Shown here in pieces: positions 34,785 through 43,946 of a stretch of DNA of 64,000 nt. Source of the stretch: Bacillota bacterium. Lineage in GTDB: Bacteria > Bacillota > Clostridia > Lachnospirales > Lachnospiraceae. The notes under the pieces were generated by a model. That model worked only from the letters and a program-made list of their open reading frames with translations. It did not search any database and had not been told where the DNA came from. The stretch covers positions 1-64,000 of the forward strand of contig JAEYGZ010000012.1 in assembly GCA_023409535.1 (NCBI GenBank). Reading direction: 5' to 3'. Every line of letters begins with the position of its first letter. Positions within the stretch are counted from its first letter, which is position 1. A program made the position numbers and the translations under genes.

Positions 34785-35774
34785 CTAGTCTCTTTTCCCA
34801 GCTAAAAATTCAACATATTTGCCGGTTCCGATTGCCACTGCAGTCATCGGGTCTTCCGCTGTCATAGTGGTGATACCGGTTTTCTCTTCTATCAATTCCT
34901 CCAAACCATATAACAAGCAGCCGCCGCCGGTCAGAACAATCCCTCTGTCCGCAATATCTGCCGCTAATTCCGGAGGGGTCTTCTCAAGAACGCTGTGTAC
35001 TGCTTCAACGATCTGGGAAGTTGTCTCTCTTAATGCCTCTTCTGTCTCCTCGGAGGTTACTGCGATAGTCTTTGGCAAGCCGGTAACAAGGTTACGGCCT
35101 CTTACCTCCATGGATACTGACTCAGGCCTGCGGTAAGCAGAGCCAATCTTTATCTTGATGTCTTCTGCAGTTCTTTCACCAATCAGAAGATTATGTTTCT
35201 TTCTCATATATCTGACAATTGCGTCGTCAAAATCATCACCGGCAATCTTCACGGAAGTGCTTACTACCGTACCGCCTAATGAAATAACTGCGATATCTGT
35301 TGTACCTCCGCCGATATCTACGATCATATTACCGCAGGGTCTGGAAATATCAATTCCGGCACCGATTGCAGCTGCAATGGGTTCTTCGATAATTGCAACT
35401 TCTCTTGCACCTGCAGCATAGGTAGCATCCTCAACTGCTTTCTTCTCAACCTCAGTTACCTGGCTGGGTACACAGACGCTGATTCTTGGCTTGCGAAATC
35501 TTTGCTTGCCAACTGCTTTCTGGATGAAATATTTTAACATCTTTTCAGTTACCGTATAATCAGAAATAACGCCCTGTCTTAAAGGACGTACCGCAACAAT
35601 ATTACCGGGTGTTCTGCCAAGCATTAATCTTGCTTCTTCACCGATTGCCTTTATCTTATTAGAGTCTCTGTCAAATGCCACTACAGATGGCTCCTTCAAC
35701 ACAACTCCTTTTCCCTTTATATATACCAAAACACTGGCTGTTCCCAAATCGATACCGATATCACTGCCTAACAT
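34785..35774 (-). CDS. mbl: MreB/Mbl rod-shape actin homologue
   Basis: Cytoplasmic actin-like ATPase directing lateral wall synthesis. It has 329 residues. The phosphate 1 loop GIDLGTASVLVYIKGKG is near residues 6-22, phosphate 2 is MIVDIGGGTTDIAVISLGG, and the adenosine motif is IVLTGGGCLLYGLEELI near 286-302. I use Mbl rather than MreB because of its position ahead of flhO/flhP-like genes and the absence of mreC/mreD. Start ATG 35774 follows AAAGGAGATATAC. Confidence 0.92.
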   Translation of the reverse strand: MLGSDIGIDLGTASVLVYIKGKGVVLKEPSVVAFDRDSNKIKAIGEEARLMLGRTPGNIVAVRPLRQGVISDYTVTEKMLKYFIQKAVGKQRFRKPRISVCVPSQVTEVEKKAVEDATYAAGAREVAIIEEPIAAAIGAGIDISRPCGNMIVDIGGGTTDIAVISLGGTVVSTSVKIAGDDFDDAIVRYMRKKHNLLIGERTAEDIKIKIGSAYRRPESVSMEVRGRNLVTGLPKTIAVTSEETEEALRETTSQIVEAVHSVLEKTPPELAADIADRGIVLTGGGCLLYGLEELIEEKTGITTMTAEDPMTAVAIGTGKYVEFLAGKRD

Positions 35775-35880
35775 AGTATATCTCCTTTCCTATCCGCGTT
35801 GGCACACGAATGCATACATTTCCTAAGTAATTTAGTATCTATATTTTCATCTAATTTCAGCAACTTAAACATACTCAGAC

Positions 35881-35980
35881 ATAATATTGGAATAAAATTT
35901 TACTCCAATCATCGAGATGCACCACGCAAAATCAGCGCCTTTTATTGGAAATAGCTTCACAATTCCCAATAACCTATATT
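35881..35980 (-). repeat. Three-hairpin intergenic element, copy C
   Basis: Inverted copy of the element at 629-816. On the minus strand TTCCAATAAAAGGCGCTG and GGTGCATCTCGATGATTGG align with copies A and B. The hairpins are kept although the bases differ: the first is TTATTGG/CCAATAA instead of TTATCAG/CTGATAA, the third ATTGGA/TCCAAT instead of ATCGGAAC/GTTCCGAT. Otherwise the 35775-36205 gap is AT-rich and I see no gene in it. Confidence 0.65.
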
Positions 35981-36205
35981 ATATACGCTTTTTCCGTAAT
36001 ATTCAAAGGAAATTTTAAAAACTTTAACTAATGTCGCCAGTATTCGGCTATTTAATCATAGGATGTAAGCTATATCGGCAATTTTTTCTTATAACCTAAT
36101 AGACCTTAAGAACTAGTAAAACACTTAATATTTTCAAATTGGGTACTACAACAAATATTGGAATATGTTTTTCCTATACCCCCAACATTTATGGACCGTA
36201 TACAA

Positions 36206-36242
36206 TAAAAAGCCTAAGTTCCCATAAGAGAACTCAGGCTTT
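36206..36242 (-). terminator. Terminator of tuf / str operon
   Basis: Minus-strand stem AAAGCCTGAGTTC/GAACTTAGGCTTT with an 8-base loop, followed by TTTATTG, 20 bases past the tuf stop. Confidence 0.9.
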
Positions 36243-36261
36243 ATTTATTGATACAATTTAA

Positions 36262-37455
36262 TTATTCGATGATGGTAGCAACCTTACCGGAACCTACTGT
36301 TCTGCCGCCCTCACGGATAGCGAAGCCAAGACCCTGCTCCATAGCGATGGGATGAATTAACTCAATGTTCATCTCGATGTTATCGCCAGGCATGCACATC
36401 TCAACACCTGCAGGAAGGTTACAAACACCAGTAACGTCAGTTGTTCTGAAATAGAACTGAGGTCTGTAGTTGTTGAAGAAAGGAGTATGACGTCCGCCTT
36501 CTTCTTTTGTTAATACGTAAACCTGAGCTGTGAATTTCTTGTGGCACTTGATTGTACCGGGCTTAACGAGAACCTGTCCTCTTTCGATTTCGTTTCTCTG
36601 AACACCACGAAGAAGTGCACCGATGTTATCACCAGCCTGAGCTTCGTCAAGAAGCTTACGGAACATCTCGATACCGGTTACAACAACCTTACGAGTCTCT
36701 TCCTTAATACCAACAATTTCAACTTCCTCAGATACATGAAGAACACCACGCTCAACACGACCGGTAGCAACAGTACCACGGCCAGTGATGGAGAATACGT
36801 CCTCGATAGGCATTAAGAAAGGCTTATCGGTTGCTCTCTGAGGATCCGGGATCCAAGTATCAACTGCGTCGAACAGCTCGATGATCTTCTCGCCCCAAGG
36901 ACCGTTAGGATCTTCAAGAGCCTTAAGAGCAGAACCCTGGATGATAGGTGTATCATCGCCAGGGAAGCCGTACTCATTTAATAATTCTCTAACTTCCATA
37001 TCAACCAGCTCAAGAAGCTCCGGATCATCAACCATATCACACTTGTTCATAAATACTACTACATAAGGAACACCTACCTGACGAGCAAGTAAGATGTGCT
37101 CTCTTGTCTGAGCCATAACACCGTCAGTAGCAGCAACTACAAGGATAGCGCCGTCCATCTGAGCAGCACCGGTAATCATGTTCTTTACATAGTCAGCATG
37201 TCCGGGGCAATCAACGTGTGCATAATGTCTAGCCTTTGACTCATATTCAACGTGAGCTGTAGATATTGTGATACCTCTTGCCTTCTCTTCGGGAGCTTTA
37301 TCGATCTGATCAAATGCGATTACTTCGCCAGTACCTAATCTCTCATGAAGAGTCTTTGTGATAGCTGCTGTAAGGGTTGTCTTGCCATGGTCTACGTGAC
37401 CGATTGTACCGATATTTGCATGCGGTTTGTTTCTTGTAAATTTAGCTTTTGCCAT
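36262..37455 (-). CDS. tuf: Elongation factor Tu
   Basis: GTPase delivering aminoacyl-tRNA to the ribosome. It has 397 residues. G1 is GHVDHGKTTL near 19-28, G3 is DCPGHADYVKNM near 81-92, G4 is NKCD near 136-139, and domains II and III are complete. It is the last gene of the str operon with its own additional promoter at 37528-37556. Start ATG 37455 after AAGGAGGACG. Confidence 0.99.
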   Translation of the reverse strand: MAKAKFTRNKPHANIGTIGHVDHGKTTLTAAITKTLHERLGTGEVIAFDQIDKAPEEKARGITISTAHVEYESKARHYAHVDCPGHADYVKNMITGAAQMDGAILVVAATDGVMAQTREHILLARQVGVPYVVVFMNKCDMVDDPELLELVDMEVRELLNEYGFPGDDTPIIQGSALKALEDPNGPWGEKIIELFDAVDTWIPDPQRATDKPFLMPIEDVFSITGRGTVATGRVERGVLHVSEEVEIVGIKEETRKVVVTGIEMFRKLLDEAQAGDNIGALLRGVQRNEIERGQVLVKPGTIKCHKKFTAQVYVLTKEEGGRHTPFFNNYRPQFYFRTTDVTGVCNLPAGVEMCMPGDNIEMNIELIHPIAMEQGLGFAIREGGRTVGSGKVATIIE

Positions 37456-37527
37456 TTTACAACGTCCTCCTTTAAATTATTAAAACCAAATGATTGAATG
37501 GCTTGATTTTATTGCCTCATATGCCCT

Positions 37528-37556
37528 ATTATATTTCAACTTAGAAATATTTTCAA
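37528..37556 (-). promoter_or_regulatory. Internal promoter before tuf
   Basis: Minus strand: -35 TTGAAA (37551-37556), 17-base spacer, -10 TATAAT (37528-37533), in the fusA-tuf gap. It gives extra EF-Tu expression beyond the operon promoter. Confidence 0.75.
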
Positions 37557-37580
37557 GCATAAACAATTACGATTTAACTA

Positions 37581-39698
37581 CTATTTGCCCTTTGTGGTTA
37601 AAACCTTTTCCTGAACATTCTTCGGTACCTGCTCATAGGATGCGAAGAACATGGAGTAAGCACCACGGCCCTGGGTCTTGGAACGAAGAGTTGTGGAGTA
37701 TCCGAACATTTCGGACAACGGAACAAAACCTCTGATCAACTTAGTACCGTTGATATCCTCTGTACCCTCGATACGACCACGACGGGAGCTGATATCACCG
37801 ATAACATCACCCATATAATCCTCAGGAACAGTAACTTCTACTCTCATGATAGGCTCTAAGAGAACGGAACCACCCTTGTGCATCGCATCCTTGAATGCCA
37901 TGGAACCGGCAATCTTGAACGCCATTTCACTGGAGTCAACCTCATGGTAGGAACCATCATAACAGGTAGCTTTGATACCAAGTACAGGATATCCCCCAAG
38001 TACACCGGCTTTGGAAGCCTCCTGGATACCCGCGTCTACTGCAGGGATGTATTCCTTCGGAATAGCACCGCCAACGACAGCGTTAACGAATTCATAAGTC
38101 TTCTCAGCATTTGCATCCATAGGCTCGAAACGAACCCTACAATGACCGTACTGACCACGACCGCCGGACTGCTTTGCATACTTGCTGTCAACCTCAACGG
38201 TCTTGGTAAAGCCTTCCTTGTATGCAACCTGAGGCGCACCAACGTTAGCTTCAACCTTATATTCACGAAGAAGTCTGTCTACGATAATCTCAAGATGGAG
38301 CTCGCCCATACCTGCGATAATTGTCTGACCGGTCTCTTCATCGGTATAAGTTCTGAAGGTGGGATCTTCTTCCGCAAGCTTTGCTAAGGATTCACCCATC
38401 TTATCCTGTCCGGCTTTTGTCTTAGGCTCAATTGCTACGTTAATAACCGGTTCAGGGAATTCCATGGACTCAAGCACTACGAAAGATTTCTCATCACAGA
38501 TGGTATCACCGGTTGTAGTAGTCTTAAGACCAACTGCCGCTGCGATATCTCCCGAGTAAACCTTCTCCAGATCCTCTCTCTTATTTGCATGCATCTGCAG
38601 GATACGTCCAACACGTTCCTTCTTATTCTTAGTGGAGTTTAACACATAGGAACCTGAATTTAAGGTACCGGAGTAAACTCTGAAGAACGCAAGCTTTCCA
38701 ACAAACGGATCGGCCATGATCTTGAATGCTAATGCTGCGAAAGGTTCATCATCAGAGGATCTTCTGTGAACTTCATTGCCTTCCTCATCCACACCCTTGA
38801 TATCAGCGATGTCGGTAGGAGCCGGTAAAAATTCAAGAACTGCATCCAGTAACTTCTGAACACCTTTGTTTTTATATGCTGAACCACAGCATACAGGAAT
38901 AATCTCTGTTTTGATGGTAGCTCTTCTTAATGCAGCCTTTAACTCTTCTGTAGAAGGCTCTTCGCCCTCTAAGAATTTCTCAATCAGCACATCATCTGTC
39001 TCACAAATAGACTCGATCATTGCCTGTCTGTATTCCTCTGCCTGATCTTTTAAATCATCGGGAATTTCTTTAATTTCGATCTGCTCGCCCTTATCATCTA
39101 TATAATAATAAGCTTTCATCTCGAATAAATCGATGATACCTTTGAAGATATCTTCTTTTCCAATCGGTAACTGAATCGGAACAGGATTTTTACCTAATCT
39201 GCTTTTGATCATTCTTACCACATTGAAAAAGTCTGCACCAGCGATGTCCATTTTATTAACAAACGCCATTCTTGGTACATTATATTTGTCAGCCTGACGC
39301 CATACTGTCTCGGACTGGGGCTCAACGCCCCCCTTAGCACAGAATACACCAACCGCACTATCCAGTACACGAAGGGAACGCTCAACCTCTACGGTAAAGT
39401 CTACGTGTCCGGGAGTATCGATGATGTTGATACGATGCTCCAACGCACCGGGGATCTTCTTATGCTCGAATTCCTGAGTCCAATGGCAAGTTGTCGCCGC
39501 TGACGTAATGGTAATACCACGCTCCTGTTCCTGCTCCATCCAGTCCATGGTTGCAGTTCCTTCGTGAGTATCACCGATTTTGTAGTTAACACCGGTATAG
39601 TACAAAATACGCTCGGTAAGAGTTGTCTTACCGGCATCAATATGCGCCATAATACCGATATTTCTAGTCCTCTCTAACGGATATTCTCTTCCAGCCAA
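37581..39698 (-). CDS. fusA: Elongation factor G
   Basis: GTPase driving translocation and, with RRF, ribosome recycling. It has 705 residues. G1 is AHIDAGKTTL near 18-27, G3 DTPGHVDFTVEV and G4 NKMD. Domains II-V are complete, including SGGRGQYGHCRV in domain IV. Start is TTG at 39698, supported by AAGGAGGAATTATCC. It lies between rpsG and tuf, as in the str operon of most bacteria. Confidence 0.98.
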   Translation of the reverse strand: MAGREYPLERTRNIGIMAHIDAGKTTLTERILYYTGVNYKIGDTHEGTATMDWMEQEQERGITITSAATTCHWTQEFEHKKIPGALEHRINIIDTPGHVDFTVEVERSLRVLDSAVGVFCAKGGVEPQSETVWRQADKYNVPRMAFVNKMDIAGADFFNVVRMIKSRLGKNPVPIQLPIGKEDIFKGIIDLFEMKAYYYIDDKGEQIEIKEIPDDLKDQAEEYRQAMIESICETDDVLIEKFLEGEEPSTEELKAALRRATIKTEIIPVCCGSAYKNKGVQKLLDAVLEFLPAPTDIADIKGVDEEGNEVHRRSSDDEPFAALAFKIMADPFVGKLAFFRVYSGTLNSGSYVLNSTKNKKERVGRILQMHANKREDLEKVYSGDIAAAVGLKTTTTGDTICDEKSFVVLESMEFPEPVINVAIEPKTKAGQDKMGESLAKLAEEDPTFRTYTDEETGQTIIAGMGELHLEIIVDRLLREYKVEANVGAPQVAYKEGFTKTVEVDSKYAKQSGGRGQYGHCRVRFEPMDANAEKTYEFVNAVVGGAIPKEYIPAVDAGIQEASKAGVLGGYPVLGIKATCYDGSYHEVDSSEMAFKIAGSMAFKDAMHKGGSVLLEPIMRVEVTVPEDYMGDVIGDISSRRGRIEGTEDINGTKLIRGFVPLSEMFGYSTTLRSKTQGRGAYSMFFASYEQVPKNVQEKVLTTKGK

Positions 39699-39797
39699 GG
39701 ATAATTCCTCCTTAAAAATTACGAAAAAATGATAAAAATCAATTTTCTAGCCAAATGTGTATCTTATCTAAGAAGTACATGCTATGATAATATCATT

Positions 39798-40268
39798 TTA
39801 CCATCTATAATGAGCAAATGCCTTGTTAGCCTCTGCCATCTTATGCATATCTTCTTTTCTCTTTACGGCTGCACCGGTATTGTTCGCTGCATCCATAATC
39901 TCATTCGCAAGCTTCTCCTGCATGGTCTTCTCTCCTCTTTTACGAGAGAACATGGTCAACCAGCGAAGCGCAAGCGCCTGTCTTCTATCAGGTCTAACTT
40001 CGATCGGTACCTGATAAGTAGCACCGCCGATACGTCTTGCTTTCACTTCAAGTACGGGCATGATGTTATTCATCGCCTCTTCGAATACCTCTACGGCTTC
40101 CTTACCTGTCTTCTCAGCAATTCTATCGAATGCTCCGTACACGATCTTCTGGGATGTACCCTTCTTACCATCCAACATTATGTTGTTGACAAGCTTTGTA
40201 ACAACCTTATTGTTGTACAACGGATCTGCCAGTACATCTCTTTTTTGTATATGTCCTTTTCTTGGCAC
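39798..40268 (-). CDS. rpsG: Ribosomal protein S7
   Basis: Primary 16S rRNA-binding protein of the 30S head and usual autoregulator of the str operon. 156 residues from GTG 40268, with AAGGAGG upstream; a longer frame at 40298 has no site, and S7 normally begins (M)PRKGHIQKRDVLADPLY. S7 signature DPLYNNKVVTKLVNNIMLDG near residues 14-33. Confidence 0.97.
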   Translation of the reverse strand: MPRKGHIQKRDVLADPLYNNKVVTKLVNNIMLDGKKGTSQKIVYGAFDRIAEKTGKEAVEVFEEAMNNIMPVLEVKARRIGGATYQVPIEVRPDRRQALALRWLTMFSRKRGEKTMQEKLANEIMDAANNTGAAVKRKEDMHKMAEANKAFAHYRW

Positions 40269-40506
40269 GTTTCTTCCCTCCTTAACACTGCTTGACAAAA
40301 ATAACTCTGTCAGCCATTAATTCAACGGTACTCACACACTTAAAACCGTTTGTGTTCGTGCTCAGTTTTACTTCCTTATCTTCCAAAGTTCAATCTGTAA
40401 CCCACAGAAAATACATACAAGATGAATTGGCAGGCCAATTCATTTGTCATGAATCAACGGTCAATAAAAAATTAATCCCGGCACTTAACTTATTCTACTT
40501 AGTAGA

Positions 40507-40929
40507 TTATTTCTTAGCTTCCTTCGGTCTCTTAGCACCGTACTTGGAACGTGCCTGTCTTCTCTTGGCAACGCCTGCAGTATCAAGTGTACCTCTGACG
40601 ATATGGTAACGTGTACCGGGTAAGTCCTTAACACGTCCACCTCTGATCAGAACCACGCTATGCTCCTGAAGGTTGTGTCCTTCACCGGGGATATAGCTTG
40701 TTACTTCGATTCCGTTGGACAGACGAACTCTGGCAATCTTACGAAGCGCTGAGTTAGGCTTCTTAGGAGTTGCTGTTCTAACTGCTGTACAAACGCCTCT
40801 CTTTTGAGGAGAAGATACATCTGTCGATCTCTTGTTCAATGAATTGAAACCTTTCTGCAACGCAGGTGCTGTAGATTTCTTTTCCATTGTCTGTCTGCCT
40901 TTTCTTACTAGCTGGTTAAATGTAGGCAT
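40507..40929 (-). CDS. rpsL: Ribosomal protein S12
   Basis: 30S decoding-centre protein, 140 residues. MPTFNQLVRKGR at the start, the KKPNSALRKIARVRLSNG stretch (site of streptomycin-resistance substitutions, wild type here: K in PKKPNS) and GVKDLPGTRY-like RVKDLPGTRYHIVRG near the end. First gene of the str operon. Start ATG 40929 follows AGGAGGTGAAAAATTA. Confidence 0.98.
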   Translation of the reverse strand: MPTFNQLVRKGRQTMEKKSTAPALQKGFNSLNKRSTDVSSPQKRGVCTAVRTATPKKPNSALRKIARVRLSNGIEVTSYIPGEGHNLQEHSVVLIRGGRVKDLPGTRYHIVRGTLDTAGVAKRRQARSKYGAKRPKEAKK

Positions 40930-41096
40930 TAATTTTTCACCTCCTGATAATTGTTAGGAACAAGTCAAATTGACTGTCAATCCGCTTGTTATAATAAAAA
41001 ATTCTGTGGTTTAAATCGGCTTTTTCCGATACGATATAAGCATCAACAAAAAGCGCACAAAAAATACATTGCATGCAGGAATCTGCACGCTAGTTG

Positions 41097-41125
41097 ATTA
41101 TATATTTTTGCAAAACAATTGTCAA
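41097..41125 (-). promoter_or_regulatory. str operon promoter
   Basis: Minus strand: -35 TTGACA (41120-41125), 17-base spacer, -10 TATAAT (41097-41102), both consensus. The leader to rpsL is about 160 bases. Confidence 0.88.
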
Positions 41126-41199
41126 GGACTTTTTTGTGGTGCTCAAAGCCGTGTGAAATCCGTCCTGGCGCCTCCGCACCACATCTCCGCAATCCTTGT

Positions 41200-42561
41200 T
41201 TAGTACATCATCCATATAAAGCTGTAGGAAATATCTGAACCCGAATAATTGTCAGGAACATAAACACTAATATAATAATCGCCGGGATTTATATAATATT
41301 CGGTATAGACGTAATTATCCTCCTCTTCTTCATAACAGTCGGCCAAACGTCTCCCTGATAAATCATAGATACCCACATACGAATTTTTCATATCGGTTTG
41401 TGTATCCAGAAAGATGGTACCAGAAAACCATCCTTCCTGGGGTACCGTAATCAGGTAAATATCGCTTCCCTCCGCCGCTGTGACCGCTCCGGCCAGGAAG
41501 GTATAGGACGGAATAATCTGCGGATTATCCAGGCTTTGACTCCTTACCGGATCTTCTTGTATGAGCTCCTTTAGCATGGTATCCTTTAGCATCTCAAAAT
41601 ATTCCTCATAAAAATCTTCTACAGAAATTGGTTCCGTTATATCCACCTTTTCAAGCTCTTTGATGTTTACAGCGAAATTCAGGTTCTGGCTAATGCGTTC
41701 AGGATCATTATAAATCCAGGAATTCACACCTATTACCTCTCCGAATTCATTGATAAGCGGCCCTCCGCTGTTACCTGGCGAAATAGGAGCTGTTATCTGA
41801 ATATAATCCACACCGTCCACCACACGGGAGGCAGTGGAAATCATACCGTCCGACATTGTACCGGTCAAGCCCTTGGGGCTTCCAAGCGCATATATCTTCT
41901 CTCCTACATTAATTTTGTCAATACTTATTTTCAGATAAGCATGGTCTTTGGTGCTGATCTGCAGGATAGCCAGATCTAAATCAACACGATATCCCTTAAC
42001 AGTAGCTACATCATATGTCTTGCCGTCACTGGTTAACACCTGAATTTGGTTTGCACCGGCAATGACATGATAATTCGTGACTATAGTATTTTCAGAGATA
42101 AAAAATCCCGAACCCAGTGCAGTCATTTCCGATTCCGTATTAGCAACATGGATCTCCACCGTTGAAGAACCGCATTTTTCATATAATTGCTTCGCTGTAA
42201 GTACTTTTTTCTTTACAGTAATTGTTTCTTTCAGGGTATAGGTCTTGCTGTTTTGCTTCACAGTAGCAGTTATAACCGCCTTTCCCTCTGCTAACGGTGT
42301 TATCTTTCCAGTCTTGCTTACGGTTGCAATTTTTTTACTGGAAGTCGCATAGGTAACCTTTGCCCCCTTCACAAGATTATTGATCTTTACCGTATACGCG
42401 GTTCCGCCGAGGTATACGGTTTTCTTCGTCTCCTTCAGAGCGGGGGCCTTCACTGCGGCTTCCACCGTCTTTGCAGGCATTATCTCAGGTATGGCAGCTG
42501 TAACTGCAGATAACATAAGCAATAAGCACATTCTAAGAAGTATCTTTTTATATTTTTTCAT
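41200..42561 (-). CDS. Secreted trypsin-like (HtrA-type) serine protease with Big2 and PPC domains
   Basis: 453 residues from ATG 42561, chosen because AAGGAGG lies upstream and a signal peptide follows (KKILLRMCLLLMLSAVTAA). Domain order: a Big2-type Ig-like fold (about 40-115; VTYATSSKKIATVSKTGKIT), a trypsin-like fold with catalytic His in TNYHVI, Asp in DLDLAIL and Ser in SPGNSGGPL, a helical linker, and a C-terminal beta domain (SYTFLAGAVTAAEGSDIYLI..NPGDYYISVY) resembling pre-peptidase C-terminal domains. No PDZ domain is visible, unlike classical HtrA. It is probably wall-associated. It appears monocistronic. Confidence 0.88.
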   Translation of the reverse strand: MKKYKKILLRMCLLLMLSAVTAAIPEIMPAKTVEAAVKAPALKETKKTVYLGGTAYTVKINNLVKGAKVTYATSSKKIATVSKTGKITPLAEGKAVITATVKQNSKTYTLKETITVKKKVLTAKQLYEKCGSSTVEIHVANTESEMTALGSGFFISENTIVTNYHVIAGANQIQVLTSDGKTYDVATVKGYRVDLDLAILQISTKDHAYLKISIDKINVGEKIYALGSPKGLTGTMSDGMISTASRVVDGVDYIQITAPISPGNSGGPLINEFGEVIGVNSWIYNDPERISQNLNFAVNIKELEKVDITEPISVEDFYEEYFEMLKDTMLKELIQEDPVRSQSLDNPQIIPSYTFLAGAVTAAEGSDIYLITVPQEGWFSGTIFLDTQTDMKNSYVGIYDLSGRRLADCYEEEEDNYVYTEYYINPGDYYISVYVPDNYSGSDISYSFIWMMY

Positions 42562-42728
42562 AATGCAACATCCTCCTTGTTCTCCTTTGTATTCAAACCC
42601 TAAGGTTTCAATTGGTTGGCATATATTCTTATTATAAGGAATTGGCATATATTTGCAACTAATTCATTTTAAGGAAGGCTGTGTTAGTCCTTATTTACTA
42701 AATCCGCTCACTTATTCATTTCCTTCCT

Positions 42729-42743
42729 TTGTAAACGCATGGT
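42729..42743 (+). promoter_or_regulatory. cre-like site upstream of the sugar ABC operon
   Basis: TTGTAAACGCATGGT matches the catabolite-responsive element consensus WTGNAANCGNWNNCW at all but one constrained position. It lies 30 bases before the -35. This would suit CcpA-type repression of a carbohydrate importer. Confidence 0.4.
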
Positions 42744-42764
42744 TAAGCTTTGGATAAGCTTTGG
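42744..42764 (+). repeat. Phased direct repeats near the promoter
   Basis: TAAGCTTTGG occurs twice with an 11-base period (42744-42753, 42755-42764), and a third start TAAGG follows at 42765. One-turn spacing just before the -35 suggests an activator binding array. Confidence 0.5.
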
Positions 42765-42773
42765 TAAGGTACC

Positions 42774-42802
42774 TTGTTAAGCAAAAATGGGTGTGTTACA
42801 AT
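42774..42802 (+). promoter_or_regulatory. Promoter of the CUT1 ABC operon
   Basis: -35 TTGTTA (42774-42779), 17-base spacer, -10 TACAAT (42797-42802). Confidence 0.6.
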
Positions 42803-42819
42803 AAAAGGCTTCCTAGGGA

Positions 42820-42840
42820 AATATCCAAAAATAGGATATT
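42820..42840 (+). promoter_or_regulatory. Inverted repeat, possible operator
   Basis: AATATCC-7-GGATATT is a perfect 7-base inverted repeat about 18 bases past the -10 and 48 before the ATPase start. This is a position where a repressor would block transcription. The 42562-42887 gap holds no gene, only these sites. Confidence 0.45.
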
Positions 42841-42887
42841 AATAATGAAGCAATCGGAACGATAAGCAGCTTTTAAAGGAGGAGAAT

Positions 42888-43934
42888 ATGGATGTATCTC
42901 TGCAACAAATATCAAAAAAGTTCGGGAAGGTATCTGCAGTCGATAATTTAAACCTTCATCTGAAAGGCGGACGGCTGATCGGTTTACTGGGTCCTTCCGG
43001 ATGCGGTAAATCAACCACACTATTCATGCTGGCAGGACTTTTGGATCCGACTGACGGTCATATCTTCTTCGGAACAGAAGATGTAACAAAGCTGCCGCCG
43101 GAAAAGCGGGGGATCGGTCTTGTGTTTCAAAATTACGCATTATATCCCCATATGACTGTTTTAGAAAATATTATGTTTCCTTTGACTAATCTTAAGGTAA
43201 AAAAGATTGAGGCAATCCACAGGGCAAAGGAAATGGCGCAGCTGGTTCAAATCGAGGAGCTGCTGATGCGCAAGCCCAAGGAGCTGTCCGGCGGGCAACA
43301 GCAGCGGGTGGCAATTGCCAGGGCACTTGTGAAAAAGCCGCGGCTTTTACTATTGGATGAACCCTTATCAAATTTAGATGCCAGACTCCGGATTGAAATG
43401 CGGGAAGAAATTCGGAGGATCCAAAGGGAAGTCGGTATTACCACTGTTTTTGTCACTCATGACCAGGAAGAGGCCTTAAGCATCTCCGATAAAATCGCCG
43501 TTATGGAGAATGGTATTCTCCAGCAATACGACCCTCCGCAAGCGATTTATAAAAGTCCTGTCAACCAGTTCGTTGCGAAATTTCTGGGAGCCCCCGGGAT
43601 TAACCTTGCGAATGCCCGGATCACAGAAGGCGAGTTAAAAATCGGCCCGGCAACCCTGCGGGGTCCTGTCAGCCTGCCCGGGGAAGAAATAACCGCAGGA
43701 ATACGCCCGGAAGCTTTCCGCATTGATACCAACGGCTTTGAAGCATCGGTTTCTCAGGTTGAAATGATTGGAAAGGACCTGCTGGTTCACTTTATGCTCA
43801 ATGACGAATCCTTCCGTGCCTTATTTGATTCTGATCTTTCCATCCGGACGGGAGATCTTCTGCGGCTGTCCGTAAAAGAAAAACAGATCTTATGCTTTGA
43901 CCGGAGCACTCAAAAATTGATTGGGCAATTATAG
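42888..43934 (+). CDS. CUT1-family ABC transporter ATP-binding protein (UgpC/MalK type)
   Basis: 348-residue ATPase. Walker A is GPSGCGKSTTL near residues 36-46, the signature is LSGGQQQRVAIARAL, Walker B is LLLLDEPLSNLDARL and the switch His is in VFVTHDQEEA. A C-terminal regulatory TOBE-like region from about 235 places it in the MalK/UgpC/MsmX group. It is the first gene of an ATPase-permease-permease-binding protein operon. Start ATG 42888 after AAAGGAGGAGAAT. Confidence 0.94.
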   Translation: MDVSLQQISKKFGKVSAVDNLNLHLKGGRLIGLLGPSGCGKSTTLFMLAGLLDPTDGHIFFGTEDVTKLPPEKRGIGLVFQNYALYPHMTVLENIMFPLTNLKVKKIEAIHRAKEMAQLVQIEELLMRKPKELSGGQQQRVAIARALVKKPRLLLLDEPLSNLDARLRIEMREEIRRIQREVGITTVFVTHDQEEALSISDKIAVMENGILQQYDPPQAIYKSPVNQFVAKFLGAPGINLANARITEGELKIGPATLRGPVSLPGEEITAGIRPEAFRIDTNGFEASVSQVEMIGKDLLVHFMLNDESFRALFDSDLSIRTGDLLRLSVKEKQILCFDRSTQKLIGQL

Positions 43935-43946
43935 GAGGCTTATAGA

